64,000 nucleotides of DNA from Mermis nigrescens (lineage: Eukaryota; Nematoda; Enoplea; Mermithida; Mermithidae). The stretch spans positions 29,513,792 to 29,577,791 of the forward strand of contig JAVLUZ010000154.1 of assembly GCA_036768485.1 (NCBI GenBank). Reading direction: 5' to 3'. The first letter of the stretch is position 1. The number at the start of each line of letters is the position of its first letter. Positions 32,260 through 44,133 of this stretch are shown piece by piece. Made by a program: the position numbers and the translations under genes. The notes beneath the pieces are model-generated. The model ran no database searches. It was not told the DNA's origin and saw only the letters and a program-made list of their open reading frames with translations.

Positions 32260-32987
32260 TTATTTGCTCATCATTTGTTTTCGCTGTGCCAGGACAACGT
32301 ACCGACCGCCAGCAGTTCGTATATTTTTTCGTTTAATTCGTTTTTTCCGTAAATTTTTTGTTTACTAGTTAATTTTCCTGCAGCCACTTTTCCCAAAATT
32401 TTTTCTCTCCACCTTAGGACCTTTTTTCTTTTTCTCACTATCTTTTTACATATCTCCGTTATTCATTATTTCCATGTATATTTTTCTTTCGCTGTATACT
32501 TTTCTGATTTTTTCCCAAAAAACATATTTGTTATTTCACTGTATTTGTCTGTCTTTGATTCATTTATTGTCCTTGTCCATATGTGTTCTCAATTTGTCCA
32601 TAATTTAAGCCTTTCGTACTCAATACTAATTAAGCCGAGTGACCTGCCCTCCTATCATAAATTACTTTTTCAATCAAAATTCTCCGGGTCCCGGGCAAAC
32701 AGTCTATTCCGTACGTTGCACAAAACCACGTTGTCAACGCGTCGTCGACGCACCGTTTTTTTGTCTCCCGCTGCTCAATTGTTTGACGTAGCCGTACGTC
32801 ATCCGTACATTTTTCATGCATACGTTTCGTGCATAAAAATGTGTCAGCATCCCGCTTCGATCTGCTGACACGAATCGATAATCGCCCGACTCCACGCCGT
32901 GGCCGTCTTTGCGCAAAAAGTTTGCGCACAAACGTTTTGCGCTTAAAAATTTGCACTGCGTGCAAATTTTTCTCGATATCCGGGGAG
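32260..32987 (+). other. T-rich 3' untranslated region of copy A
   Basis: Pyrimidine-rich at 32330-32560, then GC-richer sequence with many CGT motifs. A perfect hairpin AAAAATTTGCAC / GTGCAAATTTTT lies at 32945-32971, just before a short purine tract CGGGGAG (32981-32987) that abuts the 3' LTR and is the likely plus-strand primer. No coding region is supported. Confidence 0.55.
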
Positions 32988-34238
32988 TGTAGAGATGGCT
33001 CTACACCCCATTTTCGTTGCGTTGGTTCAACGCGAAATTCCATTCGTTTTGTGCTATTTGGTACATACATGCCGATGACTGTTTGCCCTAGATGCTCAAT
33101 TTTGTGCTTAATTTCCATTTGCACGTACGCGACCACTCAGCGTAACGCTTTAGTGTGTCGCCCGGGACCACCTTCCCTCTTAAAATTATCATATCTTCAT
33201 TTCCTTTCCCACACATATTTTCAATAAAAATCCGGGATAGGAAAATGGGCACTCGGGCTTAATGCGACTTGAGTACGAATTGGTATGTGTGCTATCATAT
33301 CATACGTGTGTTAAAACTCCATATGTGTGTGTCTCATATTCGTGTCTATTTCGTTTGTACATTCTTTACCGTAAGCTTTGCCCATAGGCCTATTGTTATT
33401 CTCGTAGATCCATTCCGCGTTTCTTTGTCCGCGTTTGATACGCCTCTTTTTCGTATCGTTTAAAACTGCGTGCGAGCGCAGTTTTGACTGATCACTTTTT
33501 CCACTTTAAGACTTTATCATTTTACAGTGAGCTTTCCCAGTTTTTCGCCAGCTTGTATGCTGTGCCCGTTTTCTTTTCCGTGCGACGTATTTTTCCGCAC
33601 GTAGACTCCCAGTATTTTCCCCTGCTGGCTGCAGGAAAATCTCGTCGTATTTTTCGTCGCGTAGTGGGCAGGTCTTTTTCGCCCTTGCGCATTTATTGTT
33701 TTACTTGTGTGCCTTCACGGCCATAGTTGTATGCCGTTGGCGGGCTACGTGCCCTCGTAATTATAGTGTTTGTTTTAACCGATTAGCGTAACACGACAGT
33801 CGGCAGCATGCACCTTCATGCTGTCGCGTTTTTAATTGCTTCATAATTTTCTGTCCAAAAATATTGTAAAAATTAATTATTTAATGAACGATGATTGGGC
33901 TCGGTTCGAATTTCCGTGCTGTTGAATTCTGTCCTTGTGCTACACTATACTTAGGAACCTTCAATATTTTCAAGCACCGGAATTCGGTCCCAAAACAAGT
34001 TAAATAATAATCTTTTTGAGCCCTCAATTAGGTTTCCGGGGAACTTACTTTAATTAGGTACTTAATCTCAAATTGGGGTTAAGTAAGTAAGTTTCACTAG
34101 GTGCGCGCAGTAGAGGGCCGGGCTATCTTGATAGGCCGGGGCCGGGTCTTACCCCCGAGTCGCCTTTTTGTGCGAGCGCGTGAGATTAAGCTAGGGTTAA
34201 GTAAGCAAGTGAGTGTAGACTTCGGCCTACACTTACCA
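32988..34238 (+). repeat. 3' LTR of copy A (1251 bp)
   Basis: Starts TGTAGAGATGGCTCTACACC and ends GCCTACACTTACCA. It contains the same hairpin (33462-33485) and, unlike the 5' LTR, an extra segment of about 300 bp (33905-34215) that is also present in the reversed LTR at 44134-45440. The longer form is therefore probably ancestral. Confidence 0.88.
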
Positions 34239-34289
34239 AAACATATTGTATTTTTTAAAACTGTCTTTTGTCAACCATTTCTTTGATTA

Positions 34290-34650
34290 AATCCATATTT
34301 CTGACGTTATAGAATGGTTCTGAGAATTCTTTATATCCTAAATCATATTTTTTGATGTTCTGCCATAGGATGTTCTGTAAATTATACCATTAGATGGTTT
34401 GGGATGTTTAAAAATTATGTTTGATCATAACCATATTTTTAACGTTTTGGAATATTAAAAAACTTTTTTTTCCAAAACCATACTTTTGATGTTTTTGGAG
34501 GGTTTAAAAAATTTTTTGGTCAAAGCCATATTTTTTGATGTTTTGGGGTGCTTAAAAAATTTTTTTTTGTCAAAACCATTTTTTTATGTTTTGGGATGTT
34601 TAAAGATTTTTTTGGTGCAAACTATATCTTTGATGTTTTGGGACAACAAT
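34290..34650. repeat. Tandem repeat, about 60-70 bp units
   Basis: Five or six diverged units containing CCATATTTTTGATGTTTTGG followed by a TTTAAAAAATTTTTTGGTC-like tract. Confidence 0.65.
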
Positions 34651-34654
34651 CTTA

Positions 34655-34880
34655 CAGCACAGGATATGTTATAGCACTAGGTATGGTATATCACGTTCTA
34701 TCTTGTAGCATGGGGTATGTTATATGACGTCCTCTCCTGTAACACTGGGTATGTTATATCACGTCCTATCTTATAGCATGGGGCATGTTATATCACGTCC
34801 TATTGTATAGCATAGGGTATGTTACATCCCGTCCTATTGTATAGCATTGAGTATGTTGTATCACGTCCTATCTTATAAGC
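34655..34880. repeat. Tandem repeat, about 40-bp units
   Basis: Six units of GTTATATCACGTCCTATC(T)TATAGCATGGGGTAT type, directly after the previous array. Confidence 0.75.
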
Positions 34881-35751
34881 GTCGGGTTCAACTTTTGTAC
34901 AATGTTCAACTTTGCCCTCATTGTAAACAATGCAAAAAGTTGCATATTAAATTAGCCGCTAGAAGCAAAAACATTTGGATTTGTATTGAAAGCCGCATGT
35001 TTGCTGCTTTCAATTGCTTCGCATTAAATTTCATCGCGCGCTAGCTTTTTTGTTTGCGGGGTCAAAAATTTTGACTTAGTGCAAGCTCTTTTCAGTGATT
35101 AGTCATGTTTATAAGTACCCGGAACCTGATTTCCTTTTCAGCCCGTCTCATACATGTTTTATGATGCCAGATCGTATATTTAGAGTAGCGAATATGGAAT
35201 CAGCGGTCCCACAAAACCTCAGGGGCCAAATTTTGGAAGCAACAGTCAATCCGTGCTTCTGCAAAAAGACAAAAACCTAAATTTTACGCTATGCATAGGC
35301 GGTACCTTTGGGCTCCCGTATCTCAGAAACAAACTAATCCGTGAATTATCTTCAAATTCTACAGTAAGGTCAGTCATAAGATATCCAAGAATTGGTGAAA
35401 ACTTTTAGAAAAATTTATCTGCTACGATTTGAGATATTTGATAAAATACACTTGTGAATCACGTTTTTCTTACGGCATCACATCAGTTTACACTGTAGTG
35501 CAAAGTGGTTTACACCAGTCGCTAGAGCATAAAAACTTGATCTAGGGTGGTTTTAAAATTTTACCCTGCGGCAATTGCATATGCGGCTAGAGCTACCAAA
35601 CCCTTTACATAAATCTGTAGTTTCCGGGTTTCAGGAGTCCGATCGAGCGACATTTTAATCAAAAAAATTGTAATTGAGCGCCCTCGAGAATACCCATTGA
35701 GTGAAAATGTAAGTATCACAAAATTATCCAGTAAAAACTTTTTGCCTCACA
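34881..35751. other. Non-coding interval
   Basis: AT-rich sequence without recognised gene or element ends. Confidence 0.4.
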
Positions 35752-35872
<121 letters not shown>

Positions 35873-36949
35873 CTCGAAATTAATATTATAGATATTCAAT
35901 CGCTCTGTTACGGTTTTTATTGTGTTGTACATTATTATCTATTCGTCTGCGAATCAGTGATTGATGTCACCTTGAATTGTTCATGTATTCCTATCGCTGT
36001 GCTTCATTATTTTCTAATTGTTCGCAAAATGTTTGTTATGATCATTGTTAATGTTTTTTCAATTTCAGAAAACTGATTTACTTATTACTGTAGCACTAGG
36101 ATTTTCCCTTGCTCGGCGGAATATGAACAAATTTTGGATAGTTTGCCCAGGGAGCAATAAAGAAATCGAATGCTGCAGTAATAGGAAAATCTGTTTGCCG
36201 AGCGAATTGCATGCCCTATGAAAGACGGATTAAATGTGAACTCATACATACATATGTTCCTATTGTAACTACGAGAGTTACACGGTGCGAAGACATCTGT
36301 CATCAGTCCGCGTATTCCATCCGACAACAGCTTGGTACTGTATCGGTTAACATAACCATTTTCGAGTAGCAATCTGTGTGATGTGTGAGCTCGTGGTTAT
36401 GCCTTCAGTTCTCAATTTAACCCTTACTTTTTAACTTAAAACTCTATTATGGTACTTGTCCGGTAAACCAGAGTTACGTATATGCTAACATCAGTAATTT
36501 ACTTATGTAAGAGTTATTGAACGTTCGATTTCATTGCGTTATTATTATCATCTTAGTAAAACGTGTGTGTTATATTATTTCACGATAAAACGCGTGTATT
36601 GTATTATTTCACGTTCTTGTTCCATATTAGTATTTGCATAACCAATAATATCGTTCATTTTTATTTTATGTACGCGTCAACTGACGCCAATTGATACATG
36701 TAAATTTGGTATTAACGAATTGGTTCATGTTAGTCAATCGTCGTATTATTCTTCAGTGTATGATTTTTCGCAAAATATATTGGTCGACGATTAAATTTTT
36801 ATATCTTATTTTTTGAGTTATGGCACCAGACGGATGAAGGGTAATAGCGTATGGTCTTTTCCTTCATTGAAATCCTTTTATCTTTCATCAACCCAAAATT
36901 AGCTAAAAGCATATTTAATATTTTATGATGATTGACCAGATGAGAGCTC
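35873..36949. other. Non-coding; may include the 5' part of the copy B LTR
   Basis: AT-rich; no gene found. If the copy B LTR is about as long as that of copy A, its 5' part should lie here, but I could not align it. Confidence 0.3.
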
Positions 36950-37351
36950 GCTGTTGCTGTATTTAAAGTTTAGAGTGCTACACTGATTTAGGAACCAAAA
37001 ACATTTCAAGCCATTCGAACCCTAGAAAAGAAGTTAAATTATCAACTTGAGTGGGTTGAGATAGGTCAACTGACCTTGCGAGTATTCCGGGATTTAGGTA
37101 GGTACCAGTGTTAGGATTTAGGGCGTAGCTGCTGAAACTCCCGACGAAAGTGCAGTCAACAATATTAGGACTGAGGGAGTTGAAGCCGTAGGTATACAAG
37201 AGTCAACTGTTCGAAATTGCCCTACGATTATGCGAACTTGACCAGCGCTGAGAGCAGTTTAGGTACCTAAGTAAATCCCGAAGGTGAATACATCCGTTCC
37301 TATGTTGATTTTGTAGACATAGAGCGGCTCTGTATTTATACTGGAAGTTCC
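36950..37351 (+). repeat. Probable 3' part of the 5' LTR of copy B
   Basis: GCTACACTGATTTAGGAACC and the following AACATTTCAAGCC block parallel GCTACACTATACTTAGGAACC and TTTTCAAGC in the copy A LTR. The AAGAAGTTAAATTAT run parallels AACAAGTTAAATAAT. The stretch ends near GTATTTATAC, followed by TGGAAGTTCCCCC, a possible primer site. Confidence 0.5.
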
Positions 37352-37924
37352 CCCTTCGAGGTTGCTAGCTACAACCGACCTGGTCAGTCATCTTAAAAAT
37401 TATTTTTCATATCCAAAAATCATTATTTTTGACTATCTAAACATGTGTAACGTTTTGTTCACCTCTGTTATTGTGTCGACCGTGTTCGTGGCAGGGCGCA
37501 TTCAAGTAAGCGTTCGTGGCAAAGCTTTTGTGTATCGTGGTAAGGTCACCAATATTTCTTTTATTTCCGTCGAGTCGACCCCTGGCGTCGAAGGTGTTGA
37601 TGACACTATTATTTTTCCATTTCCGTCACCCTCAGGCGACGATTCCTCATCATTTTCCCTCGACGATATATTTTGCCACATAGGTTTTTTGCCTACATGT
37701 GCTCTAAGCTCGCATGCTATACGCTGCTCACGCTTAGTCTTACACATATCTTTTCATTTTCACGTTAGTTACAGCTTACCTAGTGTAAGTGAGTACTATA
37801 TACGCTGAAGATACCTTTTTCGATCTCGAAAAAAGGTTAGATTCGAAACATTTTTCGCAAAATTCCGAATTGGTCAAATTTCTTTTACCAAGCGTTACAT
37901 TTTTAAACGTTTTCATACCTAAAA
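37352..37924 (+). other. Untranslated leader of copy B
   Basis: From about 37508 it is nearly identical to 55868-56271 in front of the copy C gag, including ACATAGGTTTTTTGCCTACA and a GATCTCGAAAAAAGG stretch just before the gag ATG. Confidence 0.7.
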
Positions 37925-39838
37925 ATGGCTGGTAAGAAAACTTTAAAAACGTCTCCAGTGAAGAAAAAGCCTCCGACTCCTTCTAATTTGGTTTGCCAAC
38001 AAAAAACCGTACCTGCTGACTCTAATTCGAGTACAAATAATGACAAATTATCCTCGGCTGTTACATGCTTCTGCGTGTTTCACATTCTGACGATGAGTAT
38101 ATACTTAACAATGCGTGATCGATCATTAATAATTATGCTAACCCTCTTGAGAGATAATTTACATAATGATACGATCATCGATATCATACGCACACCCTTA
38201 ATCACGTCAAACCACCAGGACCTGGTTCTGGGCACGCATAAATTAGCCTCCGATAGAAGAAGTTGCAATAGTGGCGTAAGCATAGGAGACTGAAAATAAT
38301 TGCGCCGAGCCTATTGTTACTAATCAACTTATATTTGAGACTCTGCAATGTATACGTATGCAGTTTTCGAACCTTCTTCTGCAAGTAAATCAGATAAAGA
38401 GGAAGATTCGGAAGAAATGCGTAAACTTCGAGCGGAATTCAAGTAATTTACTTTAAGCTTCGCAAATAGTTTCTAAACGCATTGAAATCAACCCATCTCA
38501 AAATTCGGGTTATGCGGAATATTTACCTGCGACTTTGCATGCCATCCTCACCAATTTCACAGAAGTCGTTATCTCGGCACATCGCTTTAGTCAACTCGAA
38601 ATGCGCCTTCATCTGAACCTAATTTCATTGAATTCGACTTTGCAGCCGAGGTTAAACCCTCCTCCGCTGCCATATTTTCCTTTAAACGTCAAAATACCGC
38701 CAAACAATTTCCGTTTCGAATCCTTCTAACATCGAAATTCCGCAAAATAATTCTATCTTGCATTCTTCAAATATAGAAATTCGGCCACAAGAACTTAACT
38801 TGTCTGGCGTAAATATTTGACCTAATAATTTGCGAAATTCATCTATGCAATTACCCGAGTCGTCCGCAAGGAGACATCGTGTAAAATTTTCTGATGAAAG
38901 TTCGAATAATTCTGATCGCCCGCATTGTCCGCCATTCACGCCAATAGACATAGTCCACAACGTCATCGCCATTGTCACCATCATGATTCCGATTCCTCAT
39001 CTTAGTTGCTTTGCATAGCAAGTCACACCTTGCTGATACTCTAAATTGTGGACCTTTCATGCAGCAAATGCAAATTGCTGTTGCAAATAAAAATCTTTTT
39101 AATGCGGATAAACCAGATATACGAGCATTTTTTGCAGAGTTCGAATCACTTGCTGACTTTTACGACATCGATAAATTGGTTTGTGTCAAATTCATGTCAT
39201 CATTCTTAGATCCCTATGCTTCGCGCTTATTCCATTCGGTTACCTGCTGATATAAAACAATCTTATACGAAATCGAAATATGCGTTTATAGCGGAATTTT
39301 GTCCTTTTGGACACTGAAATGCTTTTTGATCGTTTTTTAGAACGTAGACGAGCAGCCTAACAAATCGGTTAAAGCATATTATCTTTTCGATTTGTGGACA
39401 ATTGATAAAGCGCAACCGCATCTTGAAATCGACTGTGATCATTTCAACCATTTGCTGCGTCATCAATTGAAAAAAGGTTTATTACCCAAAATATCACAAG
39501 AAGCGTATCATCGCGCACCCCGAGCATCGCTGGCTGAATTCTTAGATAATGCTTTAAACGCTGAGTTCGCGAATAATGAATACCCAAATAAATAAGCGTT
39601 AACGCCCTATGTATCGGTAACAGCCGCTCTCCTACAGGAGGCGCAATACTCAAAGATACATTTCGCGCATCTAACCTAAATGAGCCAGATCGCTTGTTCC
39701 AGAAAACATTTATCGTTTGTTGTGCGTTGACAAACCAGAAAATTCTTCTCATAAATATTGCACCTTTTGCAAACGCACAGGTCATATCTACTGAAGAATG
39801 TTTTACACGTCGGCGTACAACAATCATCTAATAATACT
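37925..39838 (+). pseudogene. gag: gag of copy B, 5' part, decayed
   Basis: Starts MAGKKTLKTSPVKKKPPTPS. Later pieces in shifting frames match the copy A Gag: PFMQQMQIAVANK with IRAFFAEFESLAD near 39050-39170, and CDHFNHLLRHQLKKG near 39435-39480. The zinc-knuckle region near 39755-39800 (CTFCKRTGH-like) is also broken. Several frameshifts and stops make it non-functional. At 39838 it is cut by a 7.6-kb insertion and resumes at 47417. Confidence 0.88.
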
Positions 39839-40990
39839 TACCCAAAATATCTCCGATGGAACAAAAAAGATGAATATAGTTGGAATTGTGGATTATTAAG
39901 GATGTAAAAGGATGGGACTAGGAAAAATCTACCTAAAGTCGCGAAACCTGCTAAAAATCACACTTTCTCTAAGCAACGCAAAAAATCGAAGTATATTCTG
40001 CAGCCCCTAAAAAGTGTCTTTTTTAAATAATGTTCAAAGTTTCAGATAAGAGTGTATAAACGAAATCTGTAATGTTTGTTTTTTTAAATTGATGGCAAGT
40101 AGCAACGCTGACTAGCTTCGTATCCTGATCGATAGAAAATTAAGTGGTATTGTATTTAAAGTTGTTTTATTTTGTTCTGAGCATTAAAGCAAGCAAAGCA
40201 GCGGCCGATTGATTAGTGCACACAATCCTTAAGGGCATGCTAGTGTACCTCACATCTAGTGATGTAAAAGATCCAGATTTTTACCCAGATCCAGATCCAG
40301 ATAAAGATCGGGTTCAGATTTTCTGGCAGATCCAGATCCAGATCAGATAACCAGATCAGAAAATAACCAGATCCAGATCCAGATCGTTTTGCCAGATCAA
40401 AATTTAAAAAGATCCAGATACAGATCCAGATCCAGATAAAAATATTTTTTGTGCAGCAATTTGTATTGCTAAAAAGCAGGGCATAAAGCGCCCAAGCCCA
40501 CATGGATTGGGGGTCTCGGGTGGCAGGACTAATATAACAGCCCCCAGAGGGGTCTGGGGCAGAGCCGAGGAAAATTTGCATTTTAGAGCATTTACATAAA
40601 AATGATATCAGTAAAAATAGCTTAAAAAGTAAAAACTCACAAGTTTAGACTTTTACCAATGGGCATGAAATTGAGGCATGAAAAATGTAAAAATTATTAC
40701 AACAGCTTTAATTGACAACTTTATAAACAAAACGGCATTAAATTTTCACAGAACGTGAGATGTCTGGAATTTGGCAACATTGTGGTTAAACAGGAGAAAC
40801 AAATGCTTCTTTCGATTGCTTGTAAGAAAGAAAGGATGTATTATTTCAGAGGGATATCACTGTCAAATAACAAACGATACATTACCTAACAACACAAAAT
40901 GCAATACTATGAAGAAACCTGCTTAATTTCAATTCAACAAAGAAAAACGCTGTTAAAATTCATGAAAAATGACAGATGCACCTACTAAAA

Positions 40991-41418
40991 CTATACATGT
41001 ACAGCATAGAAATTCTGGGGGTCAAGGTCAAATTTTTTTCAAACATCAGAAGAAGCGATAAAAATGGCCCATGGGCACTAAAAACATTGTTTTTAGACGT
41101 TTCTCGATGTCGCGCATCCACTGAAACAACTTTTATAACAAAAATTTTTCGAAAAATGTCAAAATTTTCCCATTTTTAGGCAAAAAAGTCTCTCAAAGGT
41201 CAATTCTGATGATAATTTATGTGAAAAAAACAACCTTCAATACATTTTTATCACTTAAGTTACTTTTCTGCAGAGCTCAGAGCTTTGAAAATTTTTCTAA
41301 AACCAAAAAAATTATGGGGGGTCAGCGGCACTTTTTGGCCATTCTAAGGGGGGGTCAGCACGGATCTAGGGGGGGTCAAAATCCCCAGCAGACCCCTCCC
41401 CCCACCCCGCGTGCATGG
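40991..41418. mobile_element. hAT-M3-like MITE, diverged
   Basis: TACATGTACAGCATAGAAATT followed by CTGGGGGTC matches the reverse of the hAT-M3 right end (12886-13290 copy). The far end reads CCCCGCGTGCATG. No clear target duplication. Confidence 0.45.
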
Positions 41419-41426
41419 GTGATGTC

Positions 41427-41685
41427 CACACCTGGGCGTGCGGGGGTTTGGGGGTATGCACCCCCTTGAGAAACCAAAATACCCCCCAGAAATCAAAATA
41501 CCCCCAGAATTCAATTTTTAAAAATTTTTTTTCGTTTTTTTCGCAATTTTTTGATGCCAATGGATAGTGCTCGATGAGAAACGTCGAAAAATGGTGTTTT
41601 TCGCCATACCACCATTTTTAAGGCAATTTTTTGACCTTTGAAAAATCTTGCACCCCCCCCAGAATTTTCTTGCTGCCCACGTATG
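41427..41685 (-). mobile_element. MITE family hAT-M1, complete copy
   Basis: Reverse copy from CACACCTGGGCGTGCGG to CTTGCTGCCCACGTATG with a perfect 8-bp duplication GTGATGTC (41419-41426 and 41686-41693). Confidence 0.88.
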
Positions 41686-41690
41686 GTGAT

Positions 41691-42961
41691 GTCTCAACAG
41701 CCCCACCAGTCCCAACAGCCTCACCGTTTCAACAGCCCCACCAAAATCCCAACAGTCCCACCCGTCCCAACAGCCCCACCAGTCCTAACAGCCCTACCGT
41801 TCCAACAGCCCCACCAATAATCCCAACAGCCCTACCAATCCCAACAGCCCCACCAATCCCAACAGCCCCACCGTCCCAACAGCCCCACCGTCCCAGCAGC
41901 CCCACCAGTAATCCCAGCAGCCTCACCATTACTGCAATTGCTATTATACAATATAATATAATCAGGCAATATTAATTTTTTATGAAAGATATTTTTTTGA
42001 CTATTTTCCGAATTCGTATATTCCATCAAGACCATAAACGAGTGTGCAGGTTTACATTTTCAGAATAAGTCTACCTGAGAAACTGGTAGACCTGCCAGAA
42101 TTGAAGCCTCAGCATTTGTGCGCAATCCAGGATTTTGCCTCATTCAAGTCAACTCGCAAGATTGGATTCCTGCTCATTATGGTCTACTCTACACTGCCAG
42201 AAAAAAATGAAAAAGATTCTAGTGAAAAAAGGAAAGATAAGTGTTAAAATTGAATGAAAATCAAAACTTTCATGCTAATCTGCTTCAAAATAGCCAGAAA
42301 ATGTGGATTAGCGTAGTTTTAACGCTATTTTAACATTCATACCAGTTTTGAGGTCAATTTTTGGCTCAAAACTCATTCTCCAGACCGGTCGTGCTGTGCA
42401 TCTATGATTATAACAGTGAGGCAGTTGGAAACAACATTGGCAGCGAACAAATTCTGTGGGTCTGGTGGGTTAAAGTGACCAAAAAATGTGCTAAAAATAG
42501 AATTCTGGGGGTCTAACATAATTTGGGGGATTTCCAGAATTTCGGGTTGGGGGTTAAACTCTAAACATCCCTTCCCACCACGCTTATGTGTGCTTAGGAC
42601 AGTGCGACTGTTGGAACGGTAGGACTGCTGGAACGGTGGAACTGCTAGGAATTGATGGGGCTCGTGGGACTGGTGGGGCTGTTGGGATTATTGGTGGGGC
42701 TGTTAAGACGGTGGGGCTGTTGGAACGGTGGGGTTGTTGGGACGGTGGGACTGTTGGGATTGGTTGGGCTGTTGGGATTGGTGGGCTGTTGGGATTGGTG
42801 TGGCTGTTGGGATTATTGGTTGGGCTGTTGGGATGGTGGGGCTGTTGGGACTGGTGGGGCTGTTGGGACTGGTGGGGCTGTCGGGATTATTGGTGGGGCT
42901 GTTGGGATGGTGGGGCTGTTGGGACGGTGGGGCTGTTGGAGACTGGTGGGGCTGTTGAGAT
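41691..42961. mobile_element. Foldback-like element with mirrored minisatellite arms
   Basis: The left arm (41691-41930) is an array of 16-18-bp units CAACAGCCCCACC(A)(G/A)(T)(C)C. The right arm (about 42600-42961) is the same unit on the opposite strand. The outermost units read TCTCAACAGCCCCACCAGTC on both sides. The unarrayed centre (41931-42600) is AT-rich and non-coding. The structure resembles foldback transposons whose arms are tandem repeats. The Gly/Leu/Val and Pro/Thr frames across the arms are repeat artefacts. Confidence 0.65.
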
Positions 42962-43256
42962 ACAATCCGTGCATGTAAGGCTACAACTAATTAGATGACC
43001 TGCCTACAGTAAATCGTAAAACAGAAAGAGTACCATCGTGCAAAAATAACTTTCTGATCTGTTTAACCAGATATAACTTGACTAAACAGATCCAGATCCA
43101 GATAAAGATTGGGTTCTGATTTTCTGGCAGATCCAGATCCAGATCAGATAACCAGATCAGAAAATAACCAGATCCAGATCCAGATGATCTGGATCTGGAT
43201 CTGAATCTGGATAAAAAGATCAGATCCAGATGATCTTTTACATCACTACCTACATC

Positions 43257-44133
43257 TAGTCTGTTTCAAGGTCACCTTAAGTGTTTCCTACTGTTTTAAA
43301 CCATTCATTCAATTGGCTTAGAAAGACAGTTAGTTTACTCAACATCATTTCCCATAGCTACTGCGTACCTAATGTGCTGCTCTTTCAATCATTTTATGGT
43401 TAAATATTTATTTTAATCTGTTGGCCGCAGAATATACTTCGATTTTTTGCGTTGCTTAGAGAAAGTGTGATTTTTAGCAGATTTTGCGACTTTAGGTAGA
43501 TTTTTCCTAGTCCCATCCTTTTACATCCTTAATAATCCACAATTCCAAGTATATTCATCTTTTTTGTTCCATCGGAGCATTTTTCTTTGCTAGTACCCCG
43601 CTTTTGATTAGTATGATTTGAGTACATCAGTCAGTAAACACATACAGTAACATGCCACTATAATGACAGCAGTCCGAGAACACGGAAAGCAATACTGTTC
43701 TTAACATCAGCATTATCCTTCTCAAACAGAACAACCTTACATTATTTTGAACAGATCAAAGTTTTTAAGCATTAACTTTAATACGCAAATTTCAAGTGTA
43801 AGGAACACTAACGCTCAGATTTGGAAGTAAAATAAATTTGTAGTATAAACTACATTTTAACAACAAATGATTAGTGCAAATTTAACACAACTACTAGGTG
43901 TAGAGAAGAACTAATAGTCAGATTCTCAATTCTGATTTTACGTAGAGCATTTTGAAAAAATTAAGCTTCCGCAAGGCTCTAGAACAAGAGTTGAGTTAAT
44001 AGGCAGTGTAAACTTTACACAACCACAGAGTTTAAAGAAAATTTCAGTCGGATTCGTTATTCTGATATTACGATCAACATTTATGAAAAAATTAAGTCTC
44101 CACAATGGCCCAAGGACAAATAAATATCAGATG
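43257..44133. repeat. Body of TA-flanked element copy 1, left part
   Basis: Contains the right arm of the foldback end (43434-43602) and the first GTGTAAACTTTACAC-containing repeat units (about 43850-44130), matching 50640-51240 in copy 2. Confidence 0.6.

Larger units (their letters stand above)
20995..34238 (+). mobile_element. Ty3/gypsy LTR retrotransposon, copy A (exonuclease-bearing lineage)
   Basis: A 13.2-kb element bounded by LTRs at 20995-21944 and 32988-34238. Internal order: primer-binding site, leader, gag, pol (protease, RT, RNase H, integrase), ORF3 with a DEDDy exonuclease signature, ORF4, T-rich 3' region, short purine tract, 3' LTR. The integrase lies downstream of RNase H, the Ty3/gypsy order. 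The LTRs differ by roughly 2-4% by eye and by about 300 bp in length, so it is not a fresh insertion. Flanks are A-rich and no clear target duplication can be assigned. Confidence 0.93.
40257..43248. mobile_element. hAT-like element with CCAGAT arrays
   Basis: Terminal inverted repeat TAGTGATGTAAAAGATC at both ends (40257 and complement ending 43248). Flanking 8-mers CTCACATC and CCTACATC match at 6 of 8 positions. Arrays of (GATC)CAGATCCAGAT occur inside both ends (40270-40440 and 43085-43230). It has no transposase and hosts a hAT-M3-like copy, a hAT-M1 MITE and a foldback element. Confidence 0.75.

Noticed and set aside
32545..33227. Frames in the T-rich 3' region and LTR of copy A (107, 132 and 168 codons)
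   Set aside because: They cross the LTR boundary or lie in non-coding 3' sequence, lack motifs, and the LTR portions are not kept open in the other LTR copies.
20995..34238. Assignment of the source to a bdelloid rotifer because of the exonuclease ORF
   Set aside because: The high TE density, nested MITEs and long introns do not fit what I know of bdelloid genomes; the resemblance of one ORF is not enough.
34655..34880. CRISPR array
   Set aside because: Units are contiguous diverged tandem repeats with no unique spacers, in a eukaryotic context.
42588..42998. Gly/Val/Leu-rich frames in all three plus-strand phases
   Set aside because: They come from the minisatellite arm of the foldback element; all three frames are open because the unit lacks stops.
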